NCBI GenBank assembly: GCA_051453625.1
Contig: JBOZIK010000001.1
Coordinates: 71,804,881-71,868,880 of the forward strand
DNA: 64,000 bases
Direction of reading: 5' to 3'
DNA from: Welwitschia mirabilis
Lineage: Eukaryota > Gnetophyta > Gnetopsida > Welwitschiales
A program made the translations under genes and the position numbers. Position 1 is the stretch's first letter. The number at the start of each line of letters is the position of its first letter. Shown here piece by piece: positions 23,297 through 36,413 of the stretch. The notes under the pieces were generated by a model. It saw nothing but the letters and a program-made list of their open reading frames with translations. It was not told the DNA's origin and searched no databases.

Positions 23297-25301
23297 TAAT
23301 CTAATATAATATGTAACATTACACATATGAATTAACATAATATAATATATTGTAATATAATACAATACTATATGATATATAATAATATAAACCAAGAAGT
23401 AATTTTTCAATATCTTCTATGGTCTACTAATATGATAAATGCAATACAAATACTATAATGTTATTCTATGTTATGTGTAAACATTTAAAATTAAACAACA
23501 TTCTCAAAAACCATGAAAATATAGTTTTATATACTTCTCTAAGCTTTACAATTTTAGACAATTTGGAAAAAAATAGTTCTAGACAAACGTAACTATTTGA
23601 AGCTCTAAAATAAACTTAAACACTTCTGAAAATAATCCATCTCTCTAATAAGAGTGTTTTTCATTCCACTATCACTTATCTAGAACTTAAAATAATACTC
23701 ATTTGCTTTTTGATTAGTTTGTTTATTTTTATTTTCTATAAAATAATGCTTTGAGGTTCCATAGTACATCCAATCTAACCTTATTATATTCAACCATGTA
23801 TTTCTTTTATTATTATTTTTATTATTGCACTTCACTAATCATTTTAGGGAGTGTTTTCATAGATTAAGAAAAATTGTTAATAGATGCTTATATACTAATG
23901 CTATCATGGAATATTATCAAATGCCTATGGATGTGACAGTCATAGAAAATTCAAGGGATGTAGAAATTATATGAATAATAATGAATATTAAATTTTATTT
24001 AATAAAAGTTCATAATTTGAAAAGAGAAGAGAACTAGTCTCTTATCAGGGTGATCTTTTAGATTATTTGAAGTAGAGAATGTGTATAAAGTTCATAGAGT
24101 TATTTATTATTTAAAGAATTAACAACTCTTTAAATGAGTCATATGAAGAGAAATAATATTTTAGTACAAGATGGCACTTTCTTAGTCATTTATCAAGGTC
24201 CTATAAATTTGTTGTCCAATTTACCATAAGAAATGTAAAAGTCTAAAATTAAATGCTACACAAGATAAGGACATTAAAAGGTATTAGCAGAAACTTATAT
24301 GAAACACATTTAGACATTCCTAATAGTTTTTAGCATGGAATTCCTCATCCCTTTTTTTCAACCACATCTCATCCTCCAATCTTCAAATTGTAACATGAAG
24401 TAAGGAAAAAAAAACAAATTATTAATAAAAAAGTCCCTGATGATTGATCAAACATGTAAAACTCTGGAAAGTATTTTTGCCCTCTAAAATCCCTTCCTGG
24501 GAAGAGTTTTTTTAGAGATTATTAACTCCTAAGCCTATCAAAGAAGATCTAAATATAGCTAAAATTGATGAAATTAACTTCAAATACACATGATAATATT
24601 CTCATCTAAAACAAAAAATACATCAAAAAAGATAAAGAAGAAAAAGGACCTTTAAGATTTTAGGAACATAAAAATAGTGATTTTCCAACTTATGTGAAGA
24701 AGGACTACTAAAAATAAAATGAAAGGAAAGCATTCACCTCCTATTTCTATTTGATTAATGTATGAATCTCCTCAAAGGAAAAATTACTAATTATTACTTA
24801 ATTGATTTCATTTTAGTACTATTATTATTGCAAAGATTTATCTCTTACAAACCAATCAATAAATTTTCATTAAAAGCTCCTATTTTTATTTGCCCCATAT
24901 TTTATATTACTCATCAAGAATATCCTTTCACTAGAATATGCTAGTAAAGTAGGGAATTATTACCAGTTCTCATGAAAAAGTAGCCTCTTCAAGACTAGTT
25001 TTCTTCTTTCCATATGCCTACACTTGGACCTCCATAGCAATAGCATGTGGAATAACAAAGAACCAGTAAAAGCAACTTGCACCATCTAGTGAATCACAAA
25101 ATTTATGAAAAAGAAGCATTAGAAGGCTTTTCTCTCTTATAATTGTCATGCTATAATGGCGATGATGATTTTGACCTTGTCCTCTCCATGATTTCTCTAT
25201 TGACATTTATAAATTTGACTACTTCCTAAGGAATTACATACACTTTGATAAAAGGCATACCCCAATGTATGGAATACATTTTAAAAGTATGGGTTATTAC
25301 A

Positions 25302-25485
25302 TTCTTACTCCTATAAGAAGTTTCCATCCTCAAAAACTACTTAAGCTAATTAATACTCTAACTAAATCTTTAATGAATTGATTGAGAAATTGATCCAAAT
25401 GTAAGATTTATCCATTTATTTCTTTTATAATATCTTTAATAAGGTGATTAAGCAATGGATACAAACCTAATCTTTAATACAAAAA
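25302..25485 (-). mobile_element. array internal domain 1 (PBS to PPT)
   Basis: 184 bp. The PBS side at 25470-25484 is a worn complement of TGGTATCAGAGC. The purine tract beside LTR 1 reads on the minus strand as CTTATAGGAGTAAGAA, also worn. The rest is noncoding and holds two related ~67-bp blocks. Confidence 0.7.
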
Positions 25486-25702
25486 TGTCATAATTAGGTT
25501 TTTAGATTAGACTTGTAAAGTACTAAGGGCACTAAACTTTTTTTTTTGAATTAACTATATTACATTACAACACATCAATTTACATGGTAAGATTAAACGT
25601 TTTAGGAAAATAATTTAGGTTACAGCTGAGAGACTTATCTCTTAGTTACCCACAAGATTCACTTCAAGTGAACTATATGATAATATCTCACCTGACTAGT
25701 AT

Positions 25703-26046
25703 CACAATCAATCTCAAGATTAATTAGAAATAATGATTAAGAGCATACATAAAAAGTGTGTAGATTGTAGTCAAGTAGTCGATTACATTAATAACTAATC
25801 AACCATGCCTACGTAATCCTCATTTGGAGGAATTTAGATCACATGTAGTTTTATACTGGACATAATTCTAATCTCACAACTAATTTTAAGGTTAGTTAGA
25901 AATCACGATTAAGAGCACACATAAGAAGTGTGTATATCGTAGCTATGTGGTTGGTTGCACCAAGTGCAAAGCAACCACATCTACGTAATCCTCCTATACA
26001 AGAATTCAGAACACATGAGTTCTATCTCGAACCTCATTCTAATCTT
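25703..26046. repeat. 172-bp tandem duplication private to LTR 2
   Basis: Two adjacent copies of the block TCACAA...AAGTGTGTAGAT...GTAATCCTC...TTCTAATCT start at 25703 and 25875. The other LTRs have this block once. The copies have diverged substantially, so the duplication is old. Confidence 0.8.
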
Positions 26047-27043
26047 CATTAATATGCATAAGTATAAGATAGATCAAGGGGGTCCATATTAGAGGCATAT
26101 GGTAATCTTAGGCATGAAAGAATGTAAATAATAATGCAAGAACTCAGTATTCAAATCAATATCAATGGATATAGCATGCAAATATATGTATATATGCATA
26201 GGAGCTATATGTAAAAGTATAGAAGGCAGCTACTCAAGAACTCTCAAGATTACAAAATCCAATCTTATCAAGAGTCGTAATTCATGAATGATGATAATAC
26301 ACAAGTATATTAATATAAATCAGATATATGAATACCTTAGTATATATGTATAGTAAGCCCTCTAGCCACTTGACCATAATCATCCATTAGTAATCCACCA
26401 TTACCAATTACAAGAGACCTCCTCATATCTCATTATAATGTCTTGGTGGATGCCAATGGGAGGGGAATATATTATAATAGAGTGTCATTTTACTAAACTC
26501 ATGCAAAAATATGATTAACACATACACACATGCATATACAAACACATGCCATTTCAGTAAAGGTACCTTATAGTTGCTCCTTTATAACATAACATAATAA
26601 ATATAATAATATATAAATATAAAATGCCAAAGCAAATAGCTCATATACCATTGATTAAGTCACTAGTCTCAACAAACCTAGCTCAATGGAAGTCAAAGGA
26701 CAAAGGTTGCTAATTAAATGCCTAATTATTTCAATGAGCATCATGGAAAAACTACTAATATTATATCATTTTGTATGTAAGATAATAATAAATACTTAAA
26801 ACATTAAATTCATGTGTCTAAATATGTAAAGAAATACATATAATGATATATACTTAGAAAGCATTAAGAATAGTAAAAGCAACTATAATCCTTGAAGTAT
26901 GCTTCAACCTATGTCATTTCATAACTATACTATGCATATTATAATTACATTAACTGATGCTAAAGAAAACATGATTATTAGTCAATACATCCAACAACAT
27001 CTAACATTCCTTATAAATCAAATACTAAGCAACTAAGTATAAG

Positions 27044-27629
27044 NNNNNNNNNNNNNNNNNNNNNNNNNNNNNNNNNNNNNNNNNNNNNNNNNNNNNNNNN
27101 NNNNNNNNNNNNNNNNNNNNNNNNNNNNNNNNNNNNNNNNNNNNNNNNNNNNNNNNNNNNNNNNNNNNNNNNNNNNNNNNNNNNNNNNNNNNNNNNNNNN
27201 NNNNNNNNNNNNNNNNNNNNNNNNNNNNNNNNNNNNNNNNNNNNNNNNNNNNNNNNNNNNNNNNNNNNNNNNNNNNNNNNNNNNNNNNNNNNNNNNNNNN
27301 NNNNNNNNNNNNNNNNNNNNNNNNNNNNNNNNNNNNNNNNNNNNNNNNNNNNNNNNNNNNNNNNNNNNNNNNNNNNNNNNNNNNNNNNNNNNNNNNNNNN
27401 NNNNNNNNNNNNNNNNNNNNNNNNNNNNNNNNNNNNNNNNNNNNNNNNNNNNNNNNNNNNNNNNNNNNNNNNNNNNNNNNNNNNNNNNNNNNNNNNNNNN
27501 NNNNNNNNNNNNNNNNNNNNNNNNNNNNNNNNNNNNNNNNNNNNNNNNNNNNNNNNNNNNNNNNNNNNNNNNNNNNNNNNNNNNNNNNNNNNNNNNNNNN
27601 NNNNNNNNNNNNNNNNNNNNNNNNNNNNN
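27044..27629. other. assembly gap (586 N), larger than paralogues predict
   Basis: The flanks (AAGTATAAG and AAATAATTATAATTACAA) are only about 18 bp apart in LTRs 1, 3, 4 and 5. Either the gap size is wrong or LTR 2 carries a private insertion here. Confidence 0.9.
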
Positions 27630-28040
27630 AAATAATTATAATTACAAAATTATCTAAGGAGCCAAGGAAGAGTTTTTAATCTGATCTAAATATTTATTTT
27701 CATAAATTTCACCATCTTAGAAAAAGTAATACAAAATAATCATTCTTATATAAACCTTAAACTTAAAAGAGTTGTAATAGAAAGTTTGTGGAAGTTTTTA
27801 TAATAAAAGGGTGTTGTTTTCCTTTATATGATACTTGTTTTTCTAATAATAAACAAAACTTATCCTTCAAGAGCTCTAATTCCTCCTCTCATCAATTCAT
27901 CTATCATACTTATTTCTCCATGTATCTATTCCTAACATTAATGTATTCCAAAGAATTAAACATGTTTCCTCTTTATCATATATACATGTAGTACTATACA
28001 TATGAATTAGCATAATATAAAATAATATAATATTATGCAT

Positions 28041-28094
28041 ATATAATATAATATAATATAATATAATATAATATAATATAATATAATATAATAT
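28041..28094. repeat. (ATAAT)n pentamer tract in LTR 2
   Basis: A clean run of the pentamer ATAAT. Longer, impure versions lie at the same LTR position at 32040-32280, 36419-36610 and 41000-41190. Two assembly gaps (22366 and 36246) fall on this tract, so it is hard to assemble. Confidence 0.9.
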
Positions 28095-30101
28095 ATGCAC
28101 ATATGAATTAACATAATATAATATACTCTAATATAATACAATAATATATAATATATTATAATATAACCCAAATACTAAAACTATAAAGAAGTACTTTTTC
28201 AATATCTTCTATGGTCTGCTAATATGATAAATGCAATACAAACATTATAATGTTGTTTTATGCAATGTGTAAGCATTTAAAATTGAACAATGTTCTTAAA
28301 AACCATGAAAATCTATTTTTATATACTTTTCTAAGCTTTACAATTTTAGATAATCTAGGGAAAAAAACAATTCTAGATAAACTCAAATACTTGAAACTAC
28401 AAATGGACTTAAACACTTATACAAATGATTCATATATCCAATTAGAGTGCTTTTCATTCCACTATTACTTCTTTATAACTCAAGATAATAATCATTTGCT
28501 TTTTAATTAGTTTATTTATTTTTACTTTACTTATAAGATAATGCTTTAGGGTTCCATAGTACATCTGATCGAACCTTATTGTCTTAACCATGTATTTATT
28601 TTATTATTACACTTCACTTATCATTTTAGGGAGTGTTTTTATAGCTTAAGCAAAATTGATAATAGATGCTTATCTGCTAATGCTATCATGAATAGTTATT
28701 AAATGCTTATGGATATAACAGTTATAGCAAATTCTAGGGATGTATAAATTATGTGGATAACAATCAATATTAACTTTTCTTTGACTAAGATTTAAAATTT
28801 TAAAAGAGAAGAGCATTAGGCTCTTATCAGGGTGAGCTTTTGTATTATTTAATGCAAAGAATGCCTACAAAGTTCACAGAGTTATTTATTATTTAAAGAA
28901 TTAACAATTCTTTAAAGGAGTCATATAAAGAGAAATAATAATTTAATAAAAGATGGTAGTTTCTTAATTTTTCATCAAGTTCCAATAAATCTATCATCCA
29001 TTTTACCACAAGAAATATAAAGGTCTAAAATTAAATGCTACACAAGATAAGAACATTAAAAGGTATTAAAAGAAACTTATTTTAAACACATCTAGACATT
29101 CCTAATATTGTTTAGCATAGAATGCCTTAGCTCTTTTTCAATCACATCTCATCTTGTAATCTTCAAATTACAACATGAAGTAGAAGAAACAATGAATCAT
29201 CAAAATAAAAATAGTCTCTAATGATTGAATAGACATGTAAAACTACAAAAAGTATCTTTTCTCTCTAAAATCCTTTCTTGGTAAGAGTTTTCCTAGAGAT
29301 TACAAGCTACTAAAACTATCAAAGAATATCTAAACATAGCTAAAATTAATGAAATTAACTTCAAATATAGATGATAATACACACATCTACAATGGAAAAT
29401 ACATCAAAAGAAAGATAGAGAAGAAAGAAGACCTTTAAGAGTTTATGAATATAAGAATAGTGATTTTCCAAATTATGTGAAGAAGGCTCATCGATAACAG
29501 AATAGAAGGAAAGAGTTCATCTCTTATTCCTATTCAATTGATATATGCATCTCCTTGAAGGAGAAATTACTGATTCTTACTTAACCAATTTCATTTCAGT
29601 ATTATTACTACTATAAAGATTTATCTCTTACAAACCAATCAATAAATTTTAATTGAAAGCTTCTCTTTTTATTTTCTCTAGATTTTATGTTGTCTATCAA
29701 GATTATCCTTTTACTTAGATATGCTTGTAAGCAGTGAATGATTGCCAATCCTCATGAAAAAAGTAGCCGCTTCAAGATTAGTTTTTACTCTTCCCATATG
29801 TCTACACTTGAACCTACATAGTACTAGCATGTGGAACAACAAAGAACCAACAAAAATATCTCACACCATACAATGAACCACAAAATTTATGAAGAAGAAG
29901 CATGAGAAGGCTTTGCTCTCTTAGACTCCTTGTGCAACAATGGCGATGATGATCCATTACCTATGTTCTTTTCGGCCTTCCCTCTTCATGATTTCTCTAT
30001 TGGCATTTACAAATTTGACCACTTCCTAATGAATGACACGTGCCTTAATAAAAGGCACATCCCAATGTATGGCACACATTTTAAAGATGTGGGTTATTAC
30101 A

Positions 30102-30286
30102 TTCTTCCCCACTTAAGAAGTTTCTATCCTCAGAAACTACTTAAGCTAATTAATACTCTAATAAAATCTTTAATAAATTGATTAAGTAATGGATCCAAAC
30201 CTAAGACTCAAGTCATTTATTTCTTTGACAATATCTTTAACAAGATGATTAAGTAATGGATATGAACCTCAGCTCTAATATTAAAA
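30102..30286 (-). mobile_element. array internal domain 2 (PBS to PPT)
   Basis: 185 bp. The plus-strand GCTCTAATATTAAAA before TGTCATGAC is a worn PBS. The purine tract reads AAGTGGGGAAGAA on the minus strand. The phrase AAGTAATGGATCCAAACC at 30184 recurs as AAGTAATGGATATGAACC at 30251, showing two ~67-bp blocks in one internal domain. Confidence 0.8.
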
Positions 30287-33200
30287 TGTCATGACTATGT
30301 TTTTAGATTAGAATTATGAAGTACTAAAAGATATCCATTTTTTTTATTAACTATGTTACATTATACAAGATTAATTCACATGATAAGATTAAACATTATA
30401 GTGGAATAATTTAGGTTATAACTAAAAGACTTATGTATTAGTTACCTATAGGATTCACTTCAAGTAAACTATATGATGATATTTTATCTAACTAATATTA
30501 TAACCAATCTTAAGGTTAATTAGAAATCATGATTAAGAGTACACATATGAAGTTTATAGATTTTAGTCGAGTGGTTGGTTGCACCAACAGCTAAAAAATC
30601 ATGCCTACATAATCCTCATTTAGAGGAATTCAGACCATACATAGTTCTATCTTGGACATCATTCTAATATTCACCAATATTCATGAGCATAAGATAGATT
30701 AAGGTGGTCTGTATCAGTGGCCTGTGCAAAGAATAATGCAAGAACTTACTATTCAAACCAATATTAATAGATATAGAAGATGAATATATGTATATATGCA
30801 TATTAGCTATATGTAAAAGTATAAGAGGTAGCTAGTTAATAACTCTTAAGGTTATAACATCCAATCTTATTAAGGAATTCTAATGCATGAATGATAATAA
30901 TACATATGTATATTAACATAAACCAGATATATGGGTATATATATTGTGAACCCCTTGGTCACTCGCCATAATCATCCATTTGTAATCCACCATTACCAAG
31001 CAAAAGAAACCCCTCATATCTCACTATAACATCTTGGTGGGTGCTAATGGGAAGGGAATATATTATAATAGAGTGTCATTTTAGTAAGCTCATGAAAAAA
31101 TATGATTAACACATATACACATGCATATACACAAAAACATGCCATTTCAGTAAGGTACCTCATAGCTAGTCCTTTTATAACATAACATAATAAATCTAAT
31201 AATATATAAATATAAAATTCCAAAGAGAATAGTCCATATGCCTTTCCTTAAGTTACTAGTCTTAATAAACTTAGCTCAATAGAAGTCGAAGGACAAAGGT
31301 TGCTAATTAAATGCCTAATTATTTTAATAATCATCATGGAAAAGCTACTAATATTATATCTTTTTCTACTCAAGATAACAATAATTACTTGAAACATTTA
31401 ATTCATATTCCTAAATATGGAAGAAAATACATATAACAATATGTACCTGGAAAGCATTAAGAGTACTAGAAGCAACTATAATCATTGAAGTATGCTTAAA
31501 CATGTGTCATTTTATAACTATACTATGCATACTATACTTGCATTAAATCATAGTAAAGGAAACATGATTATTAGTCAATACATCCAACAACATCTAACAT
31601 TCCTTATAAATCAAATACTAAGCAACTAAGTATAAGAAGGTATTCTATTGAAATAATTACAATAACAACATTATCTAAGGAGCCAAAGAAGAGTCTTTAA
31701 TCTAAACTAAATATTTATTTTTAGAAATGTCACCATCTTAGGAAACATGATATAAAATAATCATTCTTTTGTAAAAAATAAACATAAAAGGGTTGTAATA
31801 GAACATTTGTGGACGTTTTTGTAATAAAAGTGTGTCGTTTTCCTTTCTAAAATACTTGTTTCTCTAATAATAAATAAAACTTAGCCTTCAAGGGCTATAA
31901 TTCCTCCTCTCATTAATTCATCTATCATACTTATTTATTTATGTATCTATTCCTAACAGTAATGTATTCTCAATAATTAAACATGTTTCCTCTTTATAAT
32001 ATATACATGTAGCACTATACATATGAATTAGCATAATATAAAATAATATAATATTATGCTTATAAAATTAATATAATATAATATAACATAATATGCATGT
32101 AGTATATTATAATATAAAATATACTATAATATATGAAATAACATAATAAGATATAATTTAATATAATATGTTATAATATAATACAATTATATAATTGAAT
32201 ATAGAATAATATAATATATGTAACATTGCACATATGAATTAACATAATATAATATATTGTAATATAATACAATACTATGTAATATATTATAATATAACCC
32301 AAAGATTAAAACTATAAAGAAATACTTTCTCAATATCTTCTATTATTCTACGTGATGTGTAAACATTTAAAATTGAAAAATGTTCTTAAAAACCATGAAA
32401 ATCTATTTTTATATACTTTTCTAAGCTTTACAATTTTAGACAATTTGGGGAAAAATAATTCTAGGTAAAACCAACTATTTCAAACTCCAAATTAGGATTA
32501 AAAACTTCTGCAAATAATCCATCTCTCTAATAAGAGTGCTTTTCATTCCATTATCACTTATCTAGAACTTAAAATAATAATAATTTAATTTTTGATTGAT
32601 TTGTTTATTTTTATTTTGCTTATAGAATAATTCTTTGAGGTACTACAATACATCTAATATAACCTTATTGTATTCAAACATGTATTTATTTTATTATTCT
32701 TTTTATTATTGCACTTCAATTATCATTTTAGGGAGTGTTTTTACAGCTTAAGCAAAATTGATAATAGATGCTTATCTGCTAATGTCATCATGAAAGATTA
32801 TCAAATACCTGTGGATATAAAAGTTGTAGCAAATTCAAGGGATGTAGAAATTATGTAAATAATAATCAATATTGAATTTTCTTTGATAAAGGCTTATAAT
32901 TATGAAAGAGAAGAGCACTAGGATCTTGTTAGGATAAGCTTTTGAATTATTTAAAGTAAAGAATGTGTACAGAGTTCACAAAGTTATTTATTATTTAAAG
33001 AATTAACAAGTATTCAAAGGATTCATATGAAGAGTAATAATATTTTAATAGAAGATGGAACTTTCTTAGTCATTCATCAAGGTCCAAAAAATTTGTTGTC
33101 CATTTTATCGTAAGAAATGTAAAAGTCTAAAATTAAATGATACACAAGATAAAAAAATTGAAAAGTATTGAAAGAAACTTATTTTAAACACATTCGGGCA

Positions 33201-34204
33201 TTTCTAATAGTGTGTAACGTGGAATGCCTTAACCTCTTTTTAAACCACATCTCATCTTGCAATCTTTAAATTGCAACATGAAGTACAAGAAATAATGAAG
33301 TATTAAAAAAAATAGTATCTGATGATTGAAGAAACATGTAAAACTATGAAAAGTATCTTTTCCCTTTAAAATCTTTTCTTGGTAAGATTTTTCCTAGAGA
33401 TTATCAACTACTAAACTTAATAAAGATGATTTAAAAATATATAAAATTAATGAAATTAACTTGGAATCCACATGATAATGTGCTCATCTAAAATAGAAAA
33501 TAAATCAAAAGAAAGACAGATAAGAAAAAGGTCCTTTAAGAGTTTAGAAATGTAAGAATAGTGATTTTCTGACTTACATGAAGAAGGCCCACTGATAACT
33601 AAAATAGAAGGAAAGCATTCACCTCCTATTCCTATTTAATTAATGTATCCATCTCCTTAAAGGGAGAATGGCTAATGATTACTTAATTAATTTTGTTTTA
33701 GAATTATTATTATTGCAAAAATTTATCTCTTATAAACTAATTAATAACTTTTAATTGAAATCTTCTCTTTTCCTTTGCCCTAGATTTTTTGCTACCTGTC
33801 AAGATTATCCTTTCACTAAAATATGCTGGATAAGTAGGGAATGATTACTGGTTCTTAGTAGAAAAGTAGCCTCTTCAAGATTAGTTTTTGCTCTTCCCAT
33901 ATGCCTACACTTGGATATTTGTAGTAACAACACGTGGAACACCAAAGAACTAGAAAAAGTAGCTTGCGCCATCTAGTGAATCACAAAATTTTTGAAGAAG
34001 AATATTCAATAAGATTTTCTCTCTTGGACTCCTCATGTAGTAATGCGATTATTATCCATTACCTATTTTCTTTTTGGCCTTTCCCTATCCATGATTTCTT
34101 TATTGTAATTTATAAATTTGGCTACTTCACAATGAATTACACATGCTTCAATAAAAGGCACATCCTAATGTATGGCACACATTTCAAAGGTGTAGGTTAT
34201 TACA
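30287..34204 (-). mobile_element. array LTR 3, the only gapless full copy
   Basis: 3918 bp with no N, so it is the best reference for the family. It opens TGTCATGACTATG and closes AGGTTATTACA. In plus-strand order it holds a 5' conserved block, a short AT run at the microsatellite site, the module GTAATCCACCATTACC, the pentamer tract (32040-32280), and about 1.9 kb of noncoding A+T-rich DNA. No frame longer than about 100 codons and no retroelement protein motif is present in any frame I read. Confidence 0.8.
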
Positions 34205-34389
34205 TTATTCCCTTCTTAAAAAGTTCCTATCCTTAAAAACTACTTAAGAAAATTAATACTCTAACAAAATCTTTAATGAATTAATTAAGTAATGGATTCA
34301 AATGTAAGAATTAAGCCATTTATTTCTATGATAATATCTTTAACAAGGTGATTAAGTAATGGATACAAACCTAAGCTCTGATACAAAAA
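34205..34389 (-). mobile_element. array internal domain 3 (PBS to PPT)
   Basis: 185 bp. The plus-strand GCTCTGATAC at 34375-34384 is a nearly exact complement of the iMet PBS GTATCAGAGC, ending five bases before TGTCACAAC. The purine tract is worn (AAGAAGGGAATAA on the minus strand). Confidence 0.8.
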
Positions 34390-34979
34390 TGTCACAACTA
34401 GGGTCTTAGATTAGGCTTATGAAGTACTAAAAGGCACCAAATTGTTTTTTTTAATTAACTATGTTATAGTACAATAGATCCATTTACATAGTAAGATTAA
34501 ATAGTGCAGTAGAATAATTTAGGTTACAACTAAGAGGCCTACCTCTTAGTTACCCCCAAGTAAACTATATGATGATATCTCACTTGACTAATATCATAAC
34601 TAATATTAAGGTTAATTAGAAATCATGACTAAGAGCATACATAAGTTGTGTGTAGATCATAGTTAAGTGGTTGGTTGCACCAATAAATAAGTAACCACAC
34701 CTACATAATCCTAATCTAGAAAAATTTAGACCACACATAGTTCTACCTTAGATCTCATTCTAATCTCCACTAATACATATGAGCATAAGATAGATTAAGG
34801 TGTTCCATATCAGTGGTATGTGATATTCTTAGGTGTGAAAAAATGCAAAAAATAATGTAAGAACTCAGTAATCAAACAAATATCAATAGATATAACATAC
34901 ACATATATGTACATATGCATAGTAGTTATATGCAAAAGTATACGAGTTAGCTAGTTAAGAACTCTCAAGGTTACAACAT

Positions 34980-35208
34980 CCAATTGTATTAAGAAATTAT
35001 AGTGCATGAATGATGATAATACATATGTATATTAATATAAATCANNNNNNNNNNNNNNNNNNNNNNNNNNNNNNNNNNNNNNNNNNNNNNNNNNNNNNNN
35101 NNNNNNNNNNNNNNNNNNNNNNNNNNNNNNNNNNNNNNNNNNNNCAATTGTATTAAGAAATTATAGTGCACGAATGATGATAATACATATGTATATTAAT
35201 ATAAATCA
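34980..35208. other. 100-N gap with the same ~64 bp on both sides
   Basis: 34980-35044 and 35145-35208 are nearly identical (CAATTGTATTAAGAAATTAT onward), differing at one site I could see. The gap is 35045-35144. The two contigs probably overlap here and were joined with a placeholder, so the extra copy is likely an artefact. Confidence 0.85.
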
Positions 35209-35222
35209 GATATATGGATACC

Positions 35223-35226
<4 letters not shown>

Positions 35227-35255
<29 letters not shown>
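35227..35255. repeat. (AT)n microsatellite in LTR 4
   Basis: 29 bp of AT at the site that carries GT tracts in LTRs 1, 5 and 7. Confidence 0.9.
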
Positions 35256-35256
<1 letters not shown>

Positions 35257-36245
35257 CCCCAATGAGAGGGGAATATATATATAGCCCCAATGAGAGGGTA
35301 ATATATCATAATAGAGTGTCATTTTAGTAAACTCATGCAAAAATATGATTAACACACACATGTGCATATACACAACACATGTCATTTTAGTAGGTACCTT
35401 ATAGCTACTTCTTTTATAATATAATGTAATAAATCTAATAATATATAAATATAAAATAACAAAGAGAATAGCCCATATACCACTGATTAAGTCACTAATC
35501 TTAATAGACCTAGCTCAATAAAAGTCAAAGAACAAAGGTTGCTAATTAAATGCATAATTATTTCAATAAGAATCTTGGAAAAACTACTAATATTATATCA
35601 TTTTGTATGCAAGATAATAATAATTACTTAATACATTAAATTCATATGCCTAAATATGCAAAGAAATACATATAATAATACATACCTAGAAAGCATTAAG
35701 AATAGTAGAAGTAACTATAATCCTTGAAGTATGCTTAAACCTATGTCATTTTATAATATTCTATGCATACTATAATTGCATTAAGTCATGCTAAAGAAAA
35801 CATGATTATTAGTCAATACATCCAACAACATCTAACATTACTTATAAATCAAATACTAAGAAACTAAGTATAAGAAGGCATTCTATTAAAATAATTATAA
35901 TAATAACATTATCTAAGGATCCAAGGAAGATTCTTGAATCTGATCTAAATATTTATTTTCATAAATGTCATCATCTTAGGAAAAGTGATACAAAATAATC
36001 ATTCTTTTATAAAAATTAAACATAAAAGGATTATAACAAAACACTTGTGGAAGTTTTTGTAATAAAAGGATGTCCTTTTCCTTTCTATGTTACTTTTTTT
36101 CCTAATAATAAACAAAACTTAGCCTTCAAGAGATATAATTTTCCTCTCATTAATTTGTCTATCATACTTATTTATTTATGTATCTATTCCTAATATTAAT
36201 GTATTCCTAAGAATTAAACATGTTTCCTCTTTATAAGATATACAT

Positions 36246-36413
36246 NNNNNNNNNNNNNNNNNNNNNNNNNNNNNNNNNNNNNNNNNNNNNNNNNNNNNNN
36301 NNNNNNNNNNNNNNNNNNNNNNNNNNNNNNNNNNNNNNNNNNNNNNNNNNNNNNNNNNNNNNNNNNNNNNNNNNNNNNNNNNNNNNNNNNNNNNNNNNNN
36401 NNNNNNNNNNNNN
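36246..36413. other. assembly gap (168 N) at the pentamer tract
   Basis: The size agrees with the ~120 bp expected from LTR 3, unlike the other sized gaps in the array. Confidence 0.9.

Larger units (their letters stand above)
20560..25301 (-). mobile_element. array LTR 1 (outermost left)
   Basis: It opens TGTCACAATTGG on the plus strand with no PBS before it, so this is the outer end of the array. It closes GGGTTATTACA at 25301. It carries the largest (GT)n tract of the first five LTRs and a 931-N gap at its A+T pentamer tract. Without N it is 3811 bp. Confidence 0.75.
25486..30101 (-). mobile_element. array LTR 2
   Basis: It opens TGTCATAATTAGG and closes GGGTTATTACA. It contains a private 172-bp tandem duplication near its left end and a 586-N gap. 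4030 bp without N, or about 3.86 kb after discounting the duplication. Confidence 0.75.

Noticed and set aside
22243-23410. Long open frames of 314-358 codons spanning 22.3-23.4 kb on both strands
   Set aside because: They are open only because they cross 931 N. The same applies at 35.0, 36.2, 40.0, 50.8, 55.5 and 56.2 kb.
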